From contig JAEZVV010000078.1 in assembly GCA_023443095.1 (NCBI GenBank), positions 14,189 through 78,188 on the forward strand: a stretch of 64,000 nt of DNA, given 5' to 3'. The notes under the pieces were generated by a model that had not been told where the DNA came from, did not search any database, and saw nothing but the letters and a program-made list of their open reading frames with translations. Position numbers and translations under genes: made by a program. This document shows, one piece after another, positions 54,336-63,244 of the stretch. The DNA comes from Pseudomonadota bacterium. GTDB taxonomy: Bacteria; Pseudomonadota; Gammaproteobacteria; Burkholderiales; Burkholderiaceae_F. Position 1 is the first letter of the stretch. Each line of letters begins with the position of its first letter.

Positions 54336-56279
54336 ATGTTTCTGATTCGCAGTCTGGGCGCCAGTTTGGCGCCGATAGCCGCTTTGCTGATCGCCGTGCC
54401 GGCCGCGGCCGACGACAGCCAGGAGCGCTTGGCGACGCCGGGCGTGCCGGCCAAATCGCAGCCAGCTCAGTCGAAGGGCAAGCCGCCGCCGTGGGCGGGG
54501 CGGGGCGCCCACCAGGGCGTGGTGGCGGTGTCGCACCCGCTGGCGGCCGAAGCCGGTGCGCGTGCACTCGAGGGCGGCGGCAACGCGATCGACGCCGCCG
54601 CGGCGATCCAGTTCGCTCTCAACGTGGTCGAGCCGCAGTTCTCGGGCATCGGCGGCGGCGGTTTCATGATGATCCACCTGGCGGCGACCGGCGAGACCTT
54701 CGCCATCGACAGCCGCGAACGCGCCCCCGCCGCGGCCACGCCGACCATGTTCCAGCTCACCGGCGTGCCGGCGGCGCAGCTCTTCACCGTGGCGTCGAGC
54801 AGCGGCCTGGCGGTAGGGGTGCCGGGCACCTTGGCCGGGGTCGATTACGCGCTGCGGCGCTGGGGCACGACCCGGCTGGAAGACGCCCTGGCGCCGGCGA
54901 TAGCGCTGGCGGACAAGGGTTTCCGCATCAACCGTTTTCTGGCTGCCAACATCGCCGGCGACGGCGGCCGCACCTCGTGGCAGCCGGAGACGGCGGCGAT
55001 CTTCCGCCCGGGCGGAGTGCCGCTCGCCGAAGGCGACCTGCTGGTCCAGCCGGATCTGGCCAAGACCTTCAAGCTGATCGCCCGCCATGGCCCGCAGGTT
55101 TTTTACCGTGGCGAAATCGCGCAGGCGATCGTCGAGGCGCAAAAACGCAGCCGCAGTCCGGTGGCCGCCGAAGGCGTGGGCCGGATGACGGAGCAAGACC
55201 TCAAGGACTACCAGGTGGCGATCCGCCAGCCGGTGACGGTGGATTACCGCGGCTGGCAGCTGGCGTCGATGGCGCCGCCGTCTTCGGGCGGCCTCACCGT
55301 CGGCCAGATGCTCAAGATGCTCGAGTCCTACCCGCTCGGCAGTTCAGCCCAGGGTTTCGGTTTTGCCGCGCCCAACACCTTGCACGTGATGATCGAGGCG
55401 ATGCGCCTGGCTTTTGCCGACCGCGCGGTGTGGATGGGCGACGAGGACTTCGTTCCCGTTCCCAAGCGCGGCCTGCTCAACCCGGCTTACGTGGCGCAGC
55501 GCGCGGCGATGATCAGCCTCGGCAGCCGCATGCCGACGCCGGCCGCGGGCAACCCGCTGCCGTTCAACGTCGCGCAGGGCACGCCGACGCCGCGGGTGAT
55601 GCTGGCGGCGATTCCGTTCGAGGAGGAAAAGGGGGTGCACACCACCCACTTCTCGGTGGTCGACAAGTGGGGCAACGTGGTTTCCTACACCACCACGATC
55701 GAAAACACCTGGGGCACGGGCATCACGGTGCCGGGCTACGGTTTCCTGCTCAATAACGAGCTGACCGACTTCAACTTCACGCCGACCAAAAACGACGCCA
55801 CCGGCAATCCCGGCGCCAACGACGTCGCTCCGTTCAAGCGGCCGCGTTCGAGCATGGCGCCGTCGCTGCTCTTCAAGAACGGACGTCCGGTGGCGGCTTA
55901 TGGTTCGCCGGGGGGATCGACCATCATCAACTCGGTGCTCAACACCACGCTCAACCTGGTCGACCACGGGATGGACATCCAGTCCGCGATCGACGCGCCG
56001 CGGCTGTCGGTCACCAGCGCCGGCGGCACGGTGTCTTGCGAGGGTGTCGAGGCCTTCATGCTGCCGCCGATTTCGGTGGCGAGCCAGGATGCCCTGCGGG
56101 CTCTGGGCCACCTGGGCCTGGGCGCGCTCGGCAGCAACGGCTGCCTGGCGACGATTGGCTCGGTGCAGGCCGTGGTGGTCGACCTCAGGACTGGCAAGCA
56201 ATACGGCGGTGCCGACCAGCGCCGCGAAGGCACGGTCATCACCTTGCCGCGTCCGCGCGGCAAGGGCGATCCGCGTTAA
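54336..56279 (+). CDS. ggt: Gamma-glutamyltransferase
   Basis: A 647-residue Ntn-hydrolase with a signal peptide (to about ADD). The autoprocessing site falls before T436 in GVHTTHFSVVD, leaving Thr as the nucleophile. Downstream GSPGGSTIIN and the PRSSMAPS loop match the family. It hydrolyses or transfers the glutamyl group of glutathione in the periplasm. The ATG at 54336 has a GAGGAG site. A strong terminator follows. Confidence 0.94.
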   Translation: MFLIRSLGASLAPIAALLIAVPAAADDSQERLATPGVPAKSQPAQSKGKPPPWAGRGAHQGVVAVSHPLAAEAGARALEGGGNAIDAAAAIQFALNVVEPQFSGIGGGGFMMIHLAATGETFAIDSRERAPAAATPTMFQLTGVPAAQLFTVASSSGLAVGVPGTLAGVDYALRRWGTTRLEDALAPAIALADKGFRINRFLAANIAGDGGRTSWQPETAAIFRPGGVPLAEGDLLVQPDLAKTFKLIARHGPQVFYRGEIAQAIVEAQKRSRSPVAAEGVGRMTEQDLKDYQVAIRQPVTVDYRGWQLASMAPPSSGGLTVGQMLKMLESYPLGSSAQGFGFAAPNTLHVMIEAMRLAFADRAVWMGDEDFVPVPKRGLLNPAYVAQRAAMISLGSRMPTPAAGNPLPFNVAQGTPTPRVMLAAIPFEEEKGVHTTHFSVVDKWGNVVSYTTTIENTWGTGITVPGYGFLLNNELTDFNFTPTKNDATGNPGANDVAPFKRPRSSMAPSLLFKNGRPVAAYGSPGGSTIINSVLNTTLNLVDHGMDIQSAIDAPRLSVTSAGGTVSCEGVEAFMLPPISVASQDALRALGHLGLGALGSNGCLATIGSVQAVVVDLRTGKQYGGADQRREGTVITLPRPRGKGDPR

Positions 56280-56302
56280 ACAGGGTCGACGGCCAGTGAG
56301 TA

Positions 56303-56328
56303 GCGGCGCCCGCGGGCGCCGCTTTTTT
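56303..56328 (+). terminator. Rho-independent terminator of ggt
   Basis: GCGGCGCC and GGCGCCGC form an 8-bp or longer stem around CGCG, followed by six T. The end of the T run doubles as the complement of the convergent MFS gene's TAA stop. Confidence 0.88.
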
Positions 56329-57559
56329 ATGGCAGGGCGACCACCCGCGGCGAATGGCGTTGGCGGGCGAAATGCCGCCGTGCCAGGATCAGGGCTATCG
56401 CCGTCAGTGCCGAACACAGGTAGTAGGGGGCTCCCACGCGCCAATCGTCAGCGGGCAGTTGGCTCACCTGAGCCAGCATCGGCGTTCCCAGCATCGGCGC
56501 GATTACCGCGGTCAGGCTGCCGAGGGCGGCGACCGCTCCCATCGCTCGGCCCTGTTCGTGCGCTTCGACCGAGCGCGAAATCAGACCTTGCAGCGTGGGT
56601 CCGACCAGGCCGGCAAACAGGTTGAGACAGATGATCAGCAGCGCGATCCAGCCGGCCTGTGCCAGGCCGTAGCCGAGGTAGGCCAGCATCGCCGACGCGA
56701 TCCCGATCAAGACCAGGCGAGTTTCGCCATAACGCCGCAGCAGCCGCGGCAGGGCGAACCCCTGCATCAGCACCGCCACCGCTCCCACCGCAAACAGCGA
56801 CAAGCCGATGTTGAGCGGAGTCCAGCCATAGCGGAACTCGGTATAGAGCGCCCAGGTGGTGTGTAGGAGGAACTGCGCCAGGGTGACGAGGAAGATCACC
56901 GCGACCAGCCGGCCCACGCCCTTGAGGCGGGCCAGTGCAGCGAGCGCGGAAAAGGGGTTGGCGCGCATCAGGTTCCAGCGCTTGCGCTCCCGCTGCGGCA
57001 GGCTTTCGGGCAGGACCAGAAGGCCATAAGCGAAGTTGATGCCCGAGAGCGCGGCGGCGACAAAAAACGGCAGACGCAGATCGATCTGCCCCAGCACCCC
57101 GCCTAGCGCCGGCCCCAGCATGAAGGCGATGCCGAACACCGCGCCCAACTTGCCGAAGCTGGCAGCGCGGTGTTCGGCTGGGGTGATGTCGGCGATATAG
57201 GCCTGCGCTACCGCGAGGTTGGCCGCGAACGCGCCACCCACCAGACGCGAGGCGAGCAGCACCCACAGCGAATCGCTCAGCGCCGGCGCCAGAAACATCA
57301 GCGCCAGGCCGGCGATGCCGGCGAGCAGCACTGGTCGCCGGCCCCAGTGGTCCGACAGGGCGCCCAGCAGCGGCGAACACAGGAACTGCATGGCGCCGTA
57401 GCTGATCACCAGCAGGCCGTACCACCACGCCTGGGCGTCGCGGCTCCCGGCGAGCTCGCCGACCAGGCGCGGCAGCACCGGGATCACCAGGCCGATACCT
57501 ATTACGTCGAGCAAAACGGTAGCCAGGATGAAGGCCAGTGCGGGAGAACGAGAGGGCAT
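56327..57559 (-). CDS. MFS transporter, TetA-like
   Basis: A 410-residue transporter with 12 predicted helices. The loop after helix 2 reads GALSDHWGRRPVLL, the usual MFS motif A, as in TetA-type drug exporters. No tetracycline-specific evidence is visible; the substrate is unknown. The ATG at 57559 is chosen at the first helix; the open frame extends to 57604. It is convergent with ggt. Confidence 0.87.
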   Translation of the reverse strand: MPSRSPALAFILATVLLDVIGIGLVIPVLPRLVGELAGSRDAQAWWYGLLVISYGAMQFLCSPLLGALSDHWGRRPVLLAGIAGLALMFLAPALSDSLWVLLASRLVGGAFAANLAVAQAYIADITPAEHRAASFGKLGAVFGIAFMLGPALGGVLGQIDLRLPFFVAAALSGINFAYGLLVLPESLPQRERKRWNLMRANPFSALAALARLKGVGRLVAVIFLVTLAQFLLHTTWALYTEFRYGWTPLNIGLSLFAVGAVAVLMQGFALPRLLRRYGETRLVLIGIASAMLAYLGYGLAQAGWIALLIICLNLFAGLVGPTLQGLISRSVEAHEQGRAMGAVAALGSLTAVIAPMLGTPMLAQVSQLPADDWRVGAPYYLCSALTAIALILARRHFARQRHSPRVVALP

Positions 57560-57995
57560 GGACAGGACGGGGTGGCGGTGAGCAAGGGTGGTGCGGCCCG
57601 CCATTGTCGCTGCTTGGTCTCAATGAAAACCCTTGTCCATGGGTAGGGCGCGGTGTTTTAGCCGCGCGGGACAAGGCCGGAAGCGATTGGTGAAGCTCGC
57701 AATGAGGGTTTGTACTCAGGTCGCCGGCGCGTTTGGGATCGGTCAAGTTGAGGGAAAGCTCTGTGTGATGGCCGTCACATAAGGGGTCGAATCGGTACTA
57801 CTGACTACCCACTTGGGGGAACAGTGTGGCCTCGCCCAGGGAATCCAAGAAATTGCCGGTTCTTCATAGGGTTGGTGCGTTACCCGGTCCTGGGGGGGCT
57901 GGGGGAACACCGACACGCAATCTCAGTGTGTTCGAGATTGGCAACTCCGCGGCCTGCCTGGACCGACCAACTCAAATAGAAACGAAGGAGGAACC
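57560..57995. promoter_or_regulatory. Promoter region of the decaheme operon
   Basis: This 436-bp gap lies between the leftward MFS gene and the rightward decaheme cytochrome. It holds the CRP-type palindrome at 57764-57779 and an inverted repeat AATCTC/GAGATT (57919-57939). I see no gene. The distance from the CRP site to the start codon is about 216 bp, so a long leader or a second element is likely. Confidence 0.55.
57764..57779. promoter_or_regulatory. CRP-type binding site
   Basis: TGTGATGGCCGTCACA is a perfect TGTGA-N6-TCACA palindrome, matching the E. coli CRP core consensus. It lies upstream of the decaheme cytochrome and porin genes. CRP drives the mtr genes in Shewanella, so control by a CRP-family protein is plausible; the MFS gene is the other candidate. 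Confidence 0.75.
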
Positions 57996-58874
57996 GTGAA
58001 TTTCAAGGTTCTGTTGGCCGCTTGCGCAACTGCGCTGGCGGGAGTGCTAGCGGCGCCGGCCGCGTTGGCGCAATCGGGTGATGCTGCGGCGTGTATCGCG
58101 TGTCACAAGTCGGCCGTGGAAAGCTTTGCCATGACCAAACACGCGGTCAAGGCCGACGCCAAGACGCCGGCCGGCAAGGGCAAGGACTGCCTGTCCTGCC
58201 ACAAGGACGCGAGCGAGCACTTGAAGGATCCGAGCAAGAAGCCGGCCGCGATGAGCAAGGGCGCAAGCGCCCGCACCAAGAACGAAACCTGTCAGACCTG
58301 CCACAAGGGTGGTCACGTGCTGCAGTGGGAAGGCAGCGCGCACCAGCGCAACGACGTCGCCTGTACCGACTGCCACAAGACGCACAGCCCGAAGGACCAG
58401 GTTCTGGTCAAGCAAACCCAGGCCGGCGTCTGCTACGAGTGCCACAAGGATGTGCGCGCGGACACGATGAAGATGTCGAGCCACCCGCTCAAGACCGGTC
58501 AGATGAGCTGCTCTTCGTGCCACAACCCGCACGGGTCGTCGAGCAAGGGCCAGCTCAAGGAAATGACGGTTAACGACACCTGCTTCACCTGCCACGCCGA
58601 CAAGCGTGGTCCTTTCCTGCAGGAACACCCGCCGGTCGCTGATGACTGCGGCACCTGCCACAAGCCCCACGGATCGAACGTCAAGCCGATGCTCGAGTCG
58701 CGTCAGCCCTTCCTCTGCCAGTCCTGCCACCAGGGCACGCACGGTCGGACTTTCTATGACGCAAACACGATCATCAACAAGGGGGACACCCACGCGATCG
58801 GCAGCGGCTGCACCAACTGCCACAGCAAGGTCCACGGCAGCAACAGCTCCAAGGGCCGGGACTTCTTCCGCTAA
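57996..58874 (+). CDS. Periplasmic decaheme cytochrome c, DmsE/MtrA family
   Basis: A 292-residue exported protein with a signal peptide (cleavage near ALAQS). It has exactly ten CxxCH motifs: CIACH, CLSCH, CQTCH, CTDCH, CYECH, CSSCH, CFTCH, CGTCH, CQSCH and CTNCH. This count, spacing and size match MtrA, PioA-like and DmsE cytochromes that thread an outer-membrane porin. It starts with GTG after an AAGGAGG site. The porin gene follows 25 bases later. Confidence 0.95.
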   Translation: MNFKVLLAACATALAGVLAAPAALAQSGDAAACIACHKSAVESFAMTKHAVKADAKTPAGKGKDCLSCHKDASEHLKDPSKKPAAMSKGASARTKNETCQTCHKGGHVLQWEGSAHQRNDVACTDCHKTHSPKDQVLVKQTQAGVCYECHKDVRADTMKMSSHPLKTGQMSCSSCHNPHGSSSKGQLKEMTVNDTCFTCHADKRGPFLQEHPPVADDCGTCHKPHGSNVKPMLESRQPFLCQSCHQGTHGRTFYDANTIINKGDTHAIGSGCTNCHSKVHGSNSSKGRDFFR

Positions 58875-58899
58875 CGGGCGACGCAGAAAGGAAAGCAAG

Positions 58900-61071
58900 A
58901 TGAAATCGAATATGCAACGCCCGGTCCTGCGGCTCTGCCCGCTCGCCCTGGCCATGGGCCTGGCCTTCGGTTCGGCCGGTGCCTCGGCGCAGATGCTCTT
59001 CTCTGCGCCCTGGTACGGCGACGCGGACATGACGCCGTACAGCGAGAAGCACATCGAGTTCGGCATGGGCTACTTCGGCAATGGCGTCGGCGGCTTGGGC
59101 GGTGGCCTGGGCCAGTGGACCGGCCTTAGCGATTCCGGCTACAAGCTGTTTGGCAACCTGGTGGCGGGCGACCGCAACGAGACCACCGGCAGCTACTGGG
59201 ACCTCTCGGGCTTCAACCTGGGACTCTCGTCGGCCATGGTGAACGCCGGCGTCGGCCAGCAAGGCGTGTGGTGGCTGCGCGGCGACTACCAAGGTATCAC
59301 CAAGCTCGACGCGCGCGACGCCCTGATCCGCTACACCACAGGTGCGGTCCAGACCCAACTGCCGGGCTATGTCGCCGCCGACCCCGAGACGCGTCGCAGC
59401 ACCTACAACCTGGCCGGCGGTTTCGGCTTCCTGGGTGACTGGAAGACCTTTGCCGACTACACGCTGACCCAGCGTTCCGGCAATTCGCTGACCGGGTCGC
59501 GTCAGGCGCAGCACAGCAGCCTGGCGCCGGTCGACGACGAGACCCAGCGCATGAAGCTGGGCGCGACCTACAGCGCCGACGCCTTCCAGGGCGAAGTGGC
59601 CTATACCTTCTCGCGCTACAACAACAACATCGGCAACGGCTACAGCATCGGCGGAGCCGCCAACGTCGTCAGCCTGGCTCCGGACAACGACTGGAACCAG
59701 ATCTCGGCCAAGGGCGGCTACAGCTTCTCGAGCTCGACCCGCCTGACCGGCGCGTTGGCTCACAGCTGGACCTCGCAGAACACCGCTTTTGCCGATACCG
59801 GCAAGGTTTTCCTCGGCGGTCCCAGCGGCGAGCGCGTTTATTCGCTCGACGGCAAGGTCAAGCAGACGGTGGCCGAATTCACGCTCAACTCGCGCGTGAT
59901 GAAGGATCTCAACCTGCGCGCCAGCTACCGCTACCAGGATCGCGACAACCAGTCGCCCTCGTATTTCTACGACGAGGACGCCAGCCCGGCCACCGGCACG
60001 CACAAGGGCTACACCCTGCGGCCCTCGGACACGAAGAACCGCGTGACCCTGGAAGGCGACTATTCGCTCGCGCGCCGGACCAAGCTCGCCGCCTGGTACC
60101 AGTACGAGTCGACCAAGTACAAGCACAACTACGCTGGCGTGGGCATCACCGGCTCGACCGATGCGGTGACGAACAAGGACGGCACCATCCGTGACGACCT
60201 GAAGAACAACCAGTTCGGCCTCGAGCTGCGTTCGCGCGCCAGCGAGTTCGTGACGGGTTCGCTGCGCTACCAGTACGACAAGCGTTCCGGCGCCGAGTAC
60301 CAGTCGCGTGCGATGACCAACATCAACAACGGCACGCCCGACAACGCGACCCTGCGTCAGTACTGGCTCGCCGATTACGAGCAGAACCTGGTCCGTGCTC
60401 AGCTCAACCTGATGCCGCTCGAAACCGTCGCGATCCAGCTGCGTGCCGATTGGCGCGACCGCAATTACGACGGCATGACTTGCGGCGGCGTCTACGACAT
60501 CGGCCTCGGCGCGGGCGACAAGACCTGCCTCGGCCTTACCGGTTCGCAGCGTCAGACCTACACGGTCGACACGCAGTGGAACCCGTCGGAAGCGCTGCAG
60601 CTGTTCGGCTTCTACACCTACGGCCAGCAGAAGCAGAAGCAGCTGGGCAACTCGAACGCCAACGTGGGGCTGGCGACCGCGTGGTGGAGCGACAGCACCT
60701 CGGACGACCACACCATCGGTCTGGGCGGCAACTACAAGTTCAACGAACGTTGGAATGTCGGCGCCCAATACAACTGGGTGAGCGGTGTCGAGCAGTATTA
60801 CCAGGGCCAGGGCGGCATCGCCTCGGCGCTCCAGCTGCCGGACAACAAATACACCGAGAACCAGCTCCAGTTGCTCGCCAACTGGCAGTTCAAGCCCGAT
60901 ACCGCGCTGCGTCTGAACTACATCTATTCGCACGTGAAGGGCGCGAACTTTGCCTACGACGGCTGGGGCAACGGTTATCCGGTGGGCAGCCTGCCGTATA
61001 CCAACGGCCTGCGTTCGGCTGACGGCGCCGACCAGCTCGTGTATTTGTCGCTCAACGTCCGCTTCAACTGA
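58900..61071 (+). CDS. MtrB/PioB-family outer-membrane porin
   Basis: A 723-residue outer-membrane beta-barrel with a signal peptide (cleavage near ASAQM), alternating amphipathic strands throughout and a C-terminal strand ending in Phe-Asn. It belongs to the decaheme-associated porin family that sheathes MtrA-like cytochromes. The N-terminal CxxC pair important in Shewanella MtrB is not present; the only mature Cys are in MTCGG and KTCLG. An AAAGGAA site precedes the ATG. Confidence 0.93.
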   Translation: MKSNMQRPVLRLCPLALAMGLAFGSAGASAQMLFSAPWYGDADMTPYSEKHIEFGMGYFGNGVGGLGGGLGQWTGLSDSGYKLFGNLVAGDRNETTGSYWDLSGFNLGLSSAMVNAGVGQQGVWWLRGDYQGITKLDARDALIRYTTGAVQTQLPGYVAADPETRRSTYNLAGGFGFLGDWKTFADYTLTQRSGNSLTGSRQAQHSSLAPVDDETQRMKLGATYSADAFQGEVAYTFSRYNNNIGNGYSIGGAANVVSLAPDNDWNQISAKGGYSFSSSTRLTGALAHSWTSQNTAFADTGKVFLGGPSGERVYSLDGKVKQTVAEFTLNSRVMKDLNLRASYRYQDRDNQSPSYFYDEDASPATGTHKGYTLRPSDTKNRVTLEGDYSLARRTKLAAWYQYESTKYKHNYAGVGITGSTDAVTNKDGTIRDDLKNNQFGLELRSRASEFVTGSLRYQYDKRSGAEYQSRAMTNINNGTPDNATLRQYWLADYEQNLVRAQLNLMPLETVAIQLRADWRDRNYDGMTCGGVYDIGLGAGDKTCLGLTGSQRQTYTVDTQWNPSEALQLFGFYTYGQQKQKQLGNSNANVGLATAWWSDSTSDDHTIGLGGNYKFNERWNVGAQYNWVSGVEQYYQGQGGIASALQLPDNKYTENQLQLLANWQFKPDTALRLNYIYSHVKGANFAYDGWGNGYPVGSLPYTNGLRSADGADQLVYLSLNVRFN

Positions 61072-61215
61072 GCGTCGCCTGACCCCGGAGGAGGGGGGCG
61101 GCATCGGCGCTTAGGCCCGACGCCGCGTTTCAAGGCCCCGCCGGCCCAGCTGGCGGGGTCAGGTTCAACCCAGGGAGGGGTGGCGGGTGCACGCGAGTGT
61201 CCCCGCCTGCGAGAG

Positions 61216-61252
61216 GGCCCTGTCGGCAGTCAGCCGACAGGGCCTTTTTTTT
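61216..61252 (+). terminator. Strong terminator after the porin gene
   Basis: GGCCCTGTCGGC and GCCGACAGGGCC form a perfect 12-bp stem with a 5-base loop and eight T. It ends the two-gene decaheme/porin operon, so no MtrC-type surface cytochrome is cotranscribed. The rest of 61072-61257 shows no gene. Confidence 0.92.
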
Positions 61253-61257
61253 GCGGA

Positions 61258-61863
61258 TCAGAAGCCGTCGGTGGCGAGCCAGCGGTCGAGCTGGTCGAGA
61301 CGGTCGTTGCCCCAGAAGGCCTCGTCGCCGACAAAGATGAAAGGCGCGCCGAACACGCCGCGCACGATGGCGGCATCGACTTGCGCCTTGAGCTCGTCCT
61401 TGACCAGCGGGTCCTGCGCGGCGGCCAGCACCTCGCCGCCGTCGAGCCCGCATTCGCCCGCCACGGCGCCCACCACCGCGGGGTCGGAGATGTTGCGGCC
61501 GTCCGCGAAGTAGGCGCGGAACAGGGCGTGCAGAAAGGCCGGAGCGCGCTGCGGTACCGCGTTCTGGACCCCGATCAGGGCCCGCGCCGCGGTCACGGTG
61601 GCAATCGGGAACGGCCGGGGCAGGGCGAAGGGAACGCCGGCAAAACGAGCCGATCGTGCGAAGTCGCGCACCGAATAACTGGCCTTGGGGCCGAAGCCGT
61701 CGGTGAGCGGGGCGCCACCGGTGGTCTTGAAAACTGCGCCGAGGAGGATCGGCTTCCATTTCAGCTCACGGCCGTGGCGGGTCGCGATCGCCTCGATCCG
61801 CTCGGACGCGAGGTAGGAGTACGGCGAGGAAAAATCGAAATAGAACTCGATCGGCGGGCTCAT
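61258..61863 (-). CDS. 2-hydroxychromene-2-carboxylate isomerase-like DsbA-fold protein
   Basis: A 201-residue protein of the DsbA/kappa-GST fold. It starts IEFYFDFSSPYSYLASERIE, where a Ser replaces the thioredoxin-type Cys, and contains GVFGAPFIFVGDEAFWGNDRL. This matches the HCCA isomerase (NahD) family, which acts with glutathione on naphthalene-pathway intermediates, though many members have other roles. The ATG at 61863 is the family start. Confidence 0.9.
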   Translation of the reverse strand: MSPPIEFYFDFSSPYSYLASERIEAIATRHGRELKWKPILLGAVFKTTGGAPLTDGFGPKASYSVRDFARSARFAGVPFALPRPFPIATVTAARALIGVQNAVPQRAPAFLHALFRAYFADGRNISDPAVVGAVAGECGLDGGEVLAAAQDPLVKDELKAQVDAAIVRGVFGAPFIFVGDEAFWGNDRLDQLDRWLATDGF

Positions 61864-61959
61864 GGTGACTCCGGCATGGGCAAGGGCCGCCACGGTAACG
61901 CGGAGGGCGCTCCGGACCAAGCCGCGGCGGCGCGGCCACGACCTGGGCGTCGAGGGGCC

Positions 61960-62589
61960 TCAGTAAAGTGTTGCCGCCTGCCGCTGCGGCAAGGCGCGGT
62001 CGTAGGCCTCGCCGTCGAAGCGGCCCTGGCCGAGCGCCGAGAGGATCTCCCCCGGGCTGGGGATGCCGGTCGGCGCAGCCCTGCCCGCCCACAGCCCGGA
62101 GCGCATCGCCGCCCGTCCGCACTGGAAGAAGACGGTCTCCACCTTCACCTTCAGTACTGTGCGCGGCGGCTTGCCATCAACCGCGAAGCGCTCGAGCAGC
62201 GCCGGCTCGATGGAAATCGCCGCGCGTCCGTTGATGCGCAGCGCTTCCTTCACGCCCGGGATCAGGAACAGCAGCGCCACGCGCGGATCGGTCACCAGGT
62301 TGCGCAGGCTGTCGATGCGGTTGTTGCCGCGCCGGTCGGGGATGAGCAGGGTCGAGTCATCTTCGACGACGGCCACCGGCGGCGCGTCGCCGCGCGGGGA
62401 TACGTCGAGCCCGCCCGGCCCGCTGGTGGCGAGCGCCACGAAAGGCGCCGCCGCTATCCACGCGCGGTAGACCGGATGCAGATGGCCGACCTCCTTGATC
62501 GTTGCGGCGGCTACCGGCGCCGTGTCGTAGAGGCGCTCGAGCTGTTCGATGTTGTTGACGAGGAAACCGTCGGCGGCTTCGGGGTTCAT
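61960..62589 (-). CDS. PPOX-class FMN flavoprotein
   Basis: A 209-residue pyridoxamine 5'-phosphate oxidase superfamily protein. The split barrel shows FVALATSGPGGLDVSPRGDAPP, RRGNNRIDSLRN and ALRINGRAAIS, which resemble the MSMEG_1061-type family of FMN-dependent flavoproteins. The substrate is unknown. The other PNPOx-fold genes in the window, at 36-38 kb, are of a different type. Confidence 0.85.
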   Translation of the reverse strand: MNPEAADGFLVNNIEQLERLYDTAPVAAATIKEVGHLHPVYRAWIAAAPFVALATSGPGGLDVSPRGDAPPVAVVEDDSTLLIPDRRGNNRIDSLRNLVTDPRVALLFLIPGVKEALRINGRAAISIEPALLERFAVDGKPPRTVLKVKVETVFFQCGRAAMRSGLWAGRAAPTGIPSPGEILSALGQGRFDGEAYDRALPQRQAATLY

Positions 62590-62636
62590 CGGTCTTCTGC
62601 TCCAGGGGTGTGGCCACTGTCTTGAAGTGCCAGGGA

Positions 62637-63197
62637 TCAGAAGCTCGAACCCGGCTGTTTGAGGAACTCGATTTCCTCCGGGCTGGAGATCCGGCCGAGG
62701 ACGGCATTGCGGTGCGGGTAGCGGCCGAAGCGGTCGATGATGGCCTTGTGCCTGAGCTCGAACTCGAGGTTGCCGGCGGGGGCGAACTCCCGGTACAAGG
62801 CTTCGGCCTGAACGTGGATCAGCCGGGACTCGCTGTGCATGTAGGGCAGGAGCAGGAAACTCCGCTGCGGCGGCGGGAGCAAGACCGGCACCCCGGCCGC
62901 GACCGCCTCCTGGGCCAGGGCCAGAGCCATCCCGTCTTGCGAGTAGGCCTGCGGCTTATGGCGGTGGATGTTGCGCGAGAACTGATCGAGCACGATCACT
63001 TCCGCCAGGCGACCGTGCGGGCTGGCCCGCCACGAATACAGCTCGCCCGCTGCCGCCTGCTGCAGCAGACCCGCAAAGCGCTGCCGGATCTGCTGGTCGA
63101 AGGCCGGGGCGGCGGCCCACCACATCTTGGGTTCGACTTCCTCGAACCAGAACGTCAGAACGGTGCTGGGCACGGCCGGCTCCTGCTTGCTGGTCAC
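62637..63197 (-). CDS. DUF924 family protein
   Basis: A protein of about 186 residues with DUF924 motifs: VLTFWFEEVEPKMWW, VIVLDQFSRNIHR, LLPPPQRSFLLLPYMHSE and RFGRYPHRNAVLGR. It is a helical protein of unknown function. There is no ATG near the expected N-terminus, so I chose the GTG at 63197; a GTG at 63173 is also possible. Confidence 0.85.
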   Translation of the reverse strand: MTSKQEPAVPSTVLTFWFEEVEPKMWWAAAPAFDQQIRQRFAGLLQQAAAGELYSWRASPHGRLAEVIVLDQFSRNIHRHKPQAYSQDGMALALAQEAVAAGVPVLLPPPQRSFLLLPYMHSESRLIHVQAEALYREFAPAGNLEFELRHKAIIDRFGRYPHRNAVLGRISSPEEIEFLKQPGSSF

Positions 63198-63244
63198 GGG
63201 TTTGGCGGCGGAGGTGGGCGGCGGCCAGGGAGCAAGGCCGGAGC

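Noticed and set aside
57731..57745. FNR-like site upstream of the decaheme operon
   Set aside because: TTGGG-N4-GTCAA differs from TTGAT-N4-ATCAA at three core positions, while the CRP palindrome nearby is exact.
58774..61104. 776-codon open frame antisense to the porin gene
   Set aside because: Low-complexity Val/Ala/Arg-rich translation typical of antisense shadows; the sense gene is a clear MtrB-family porin.
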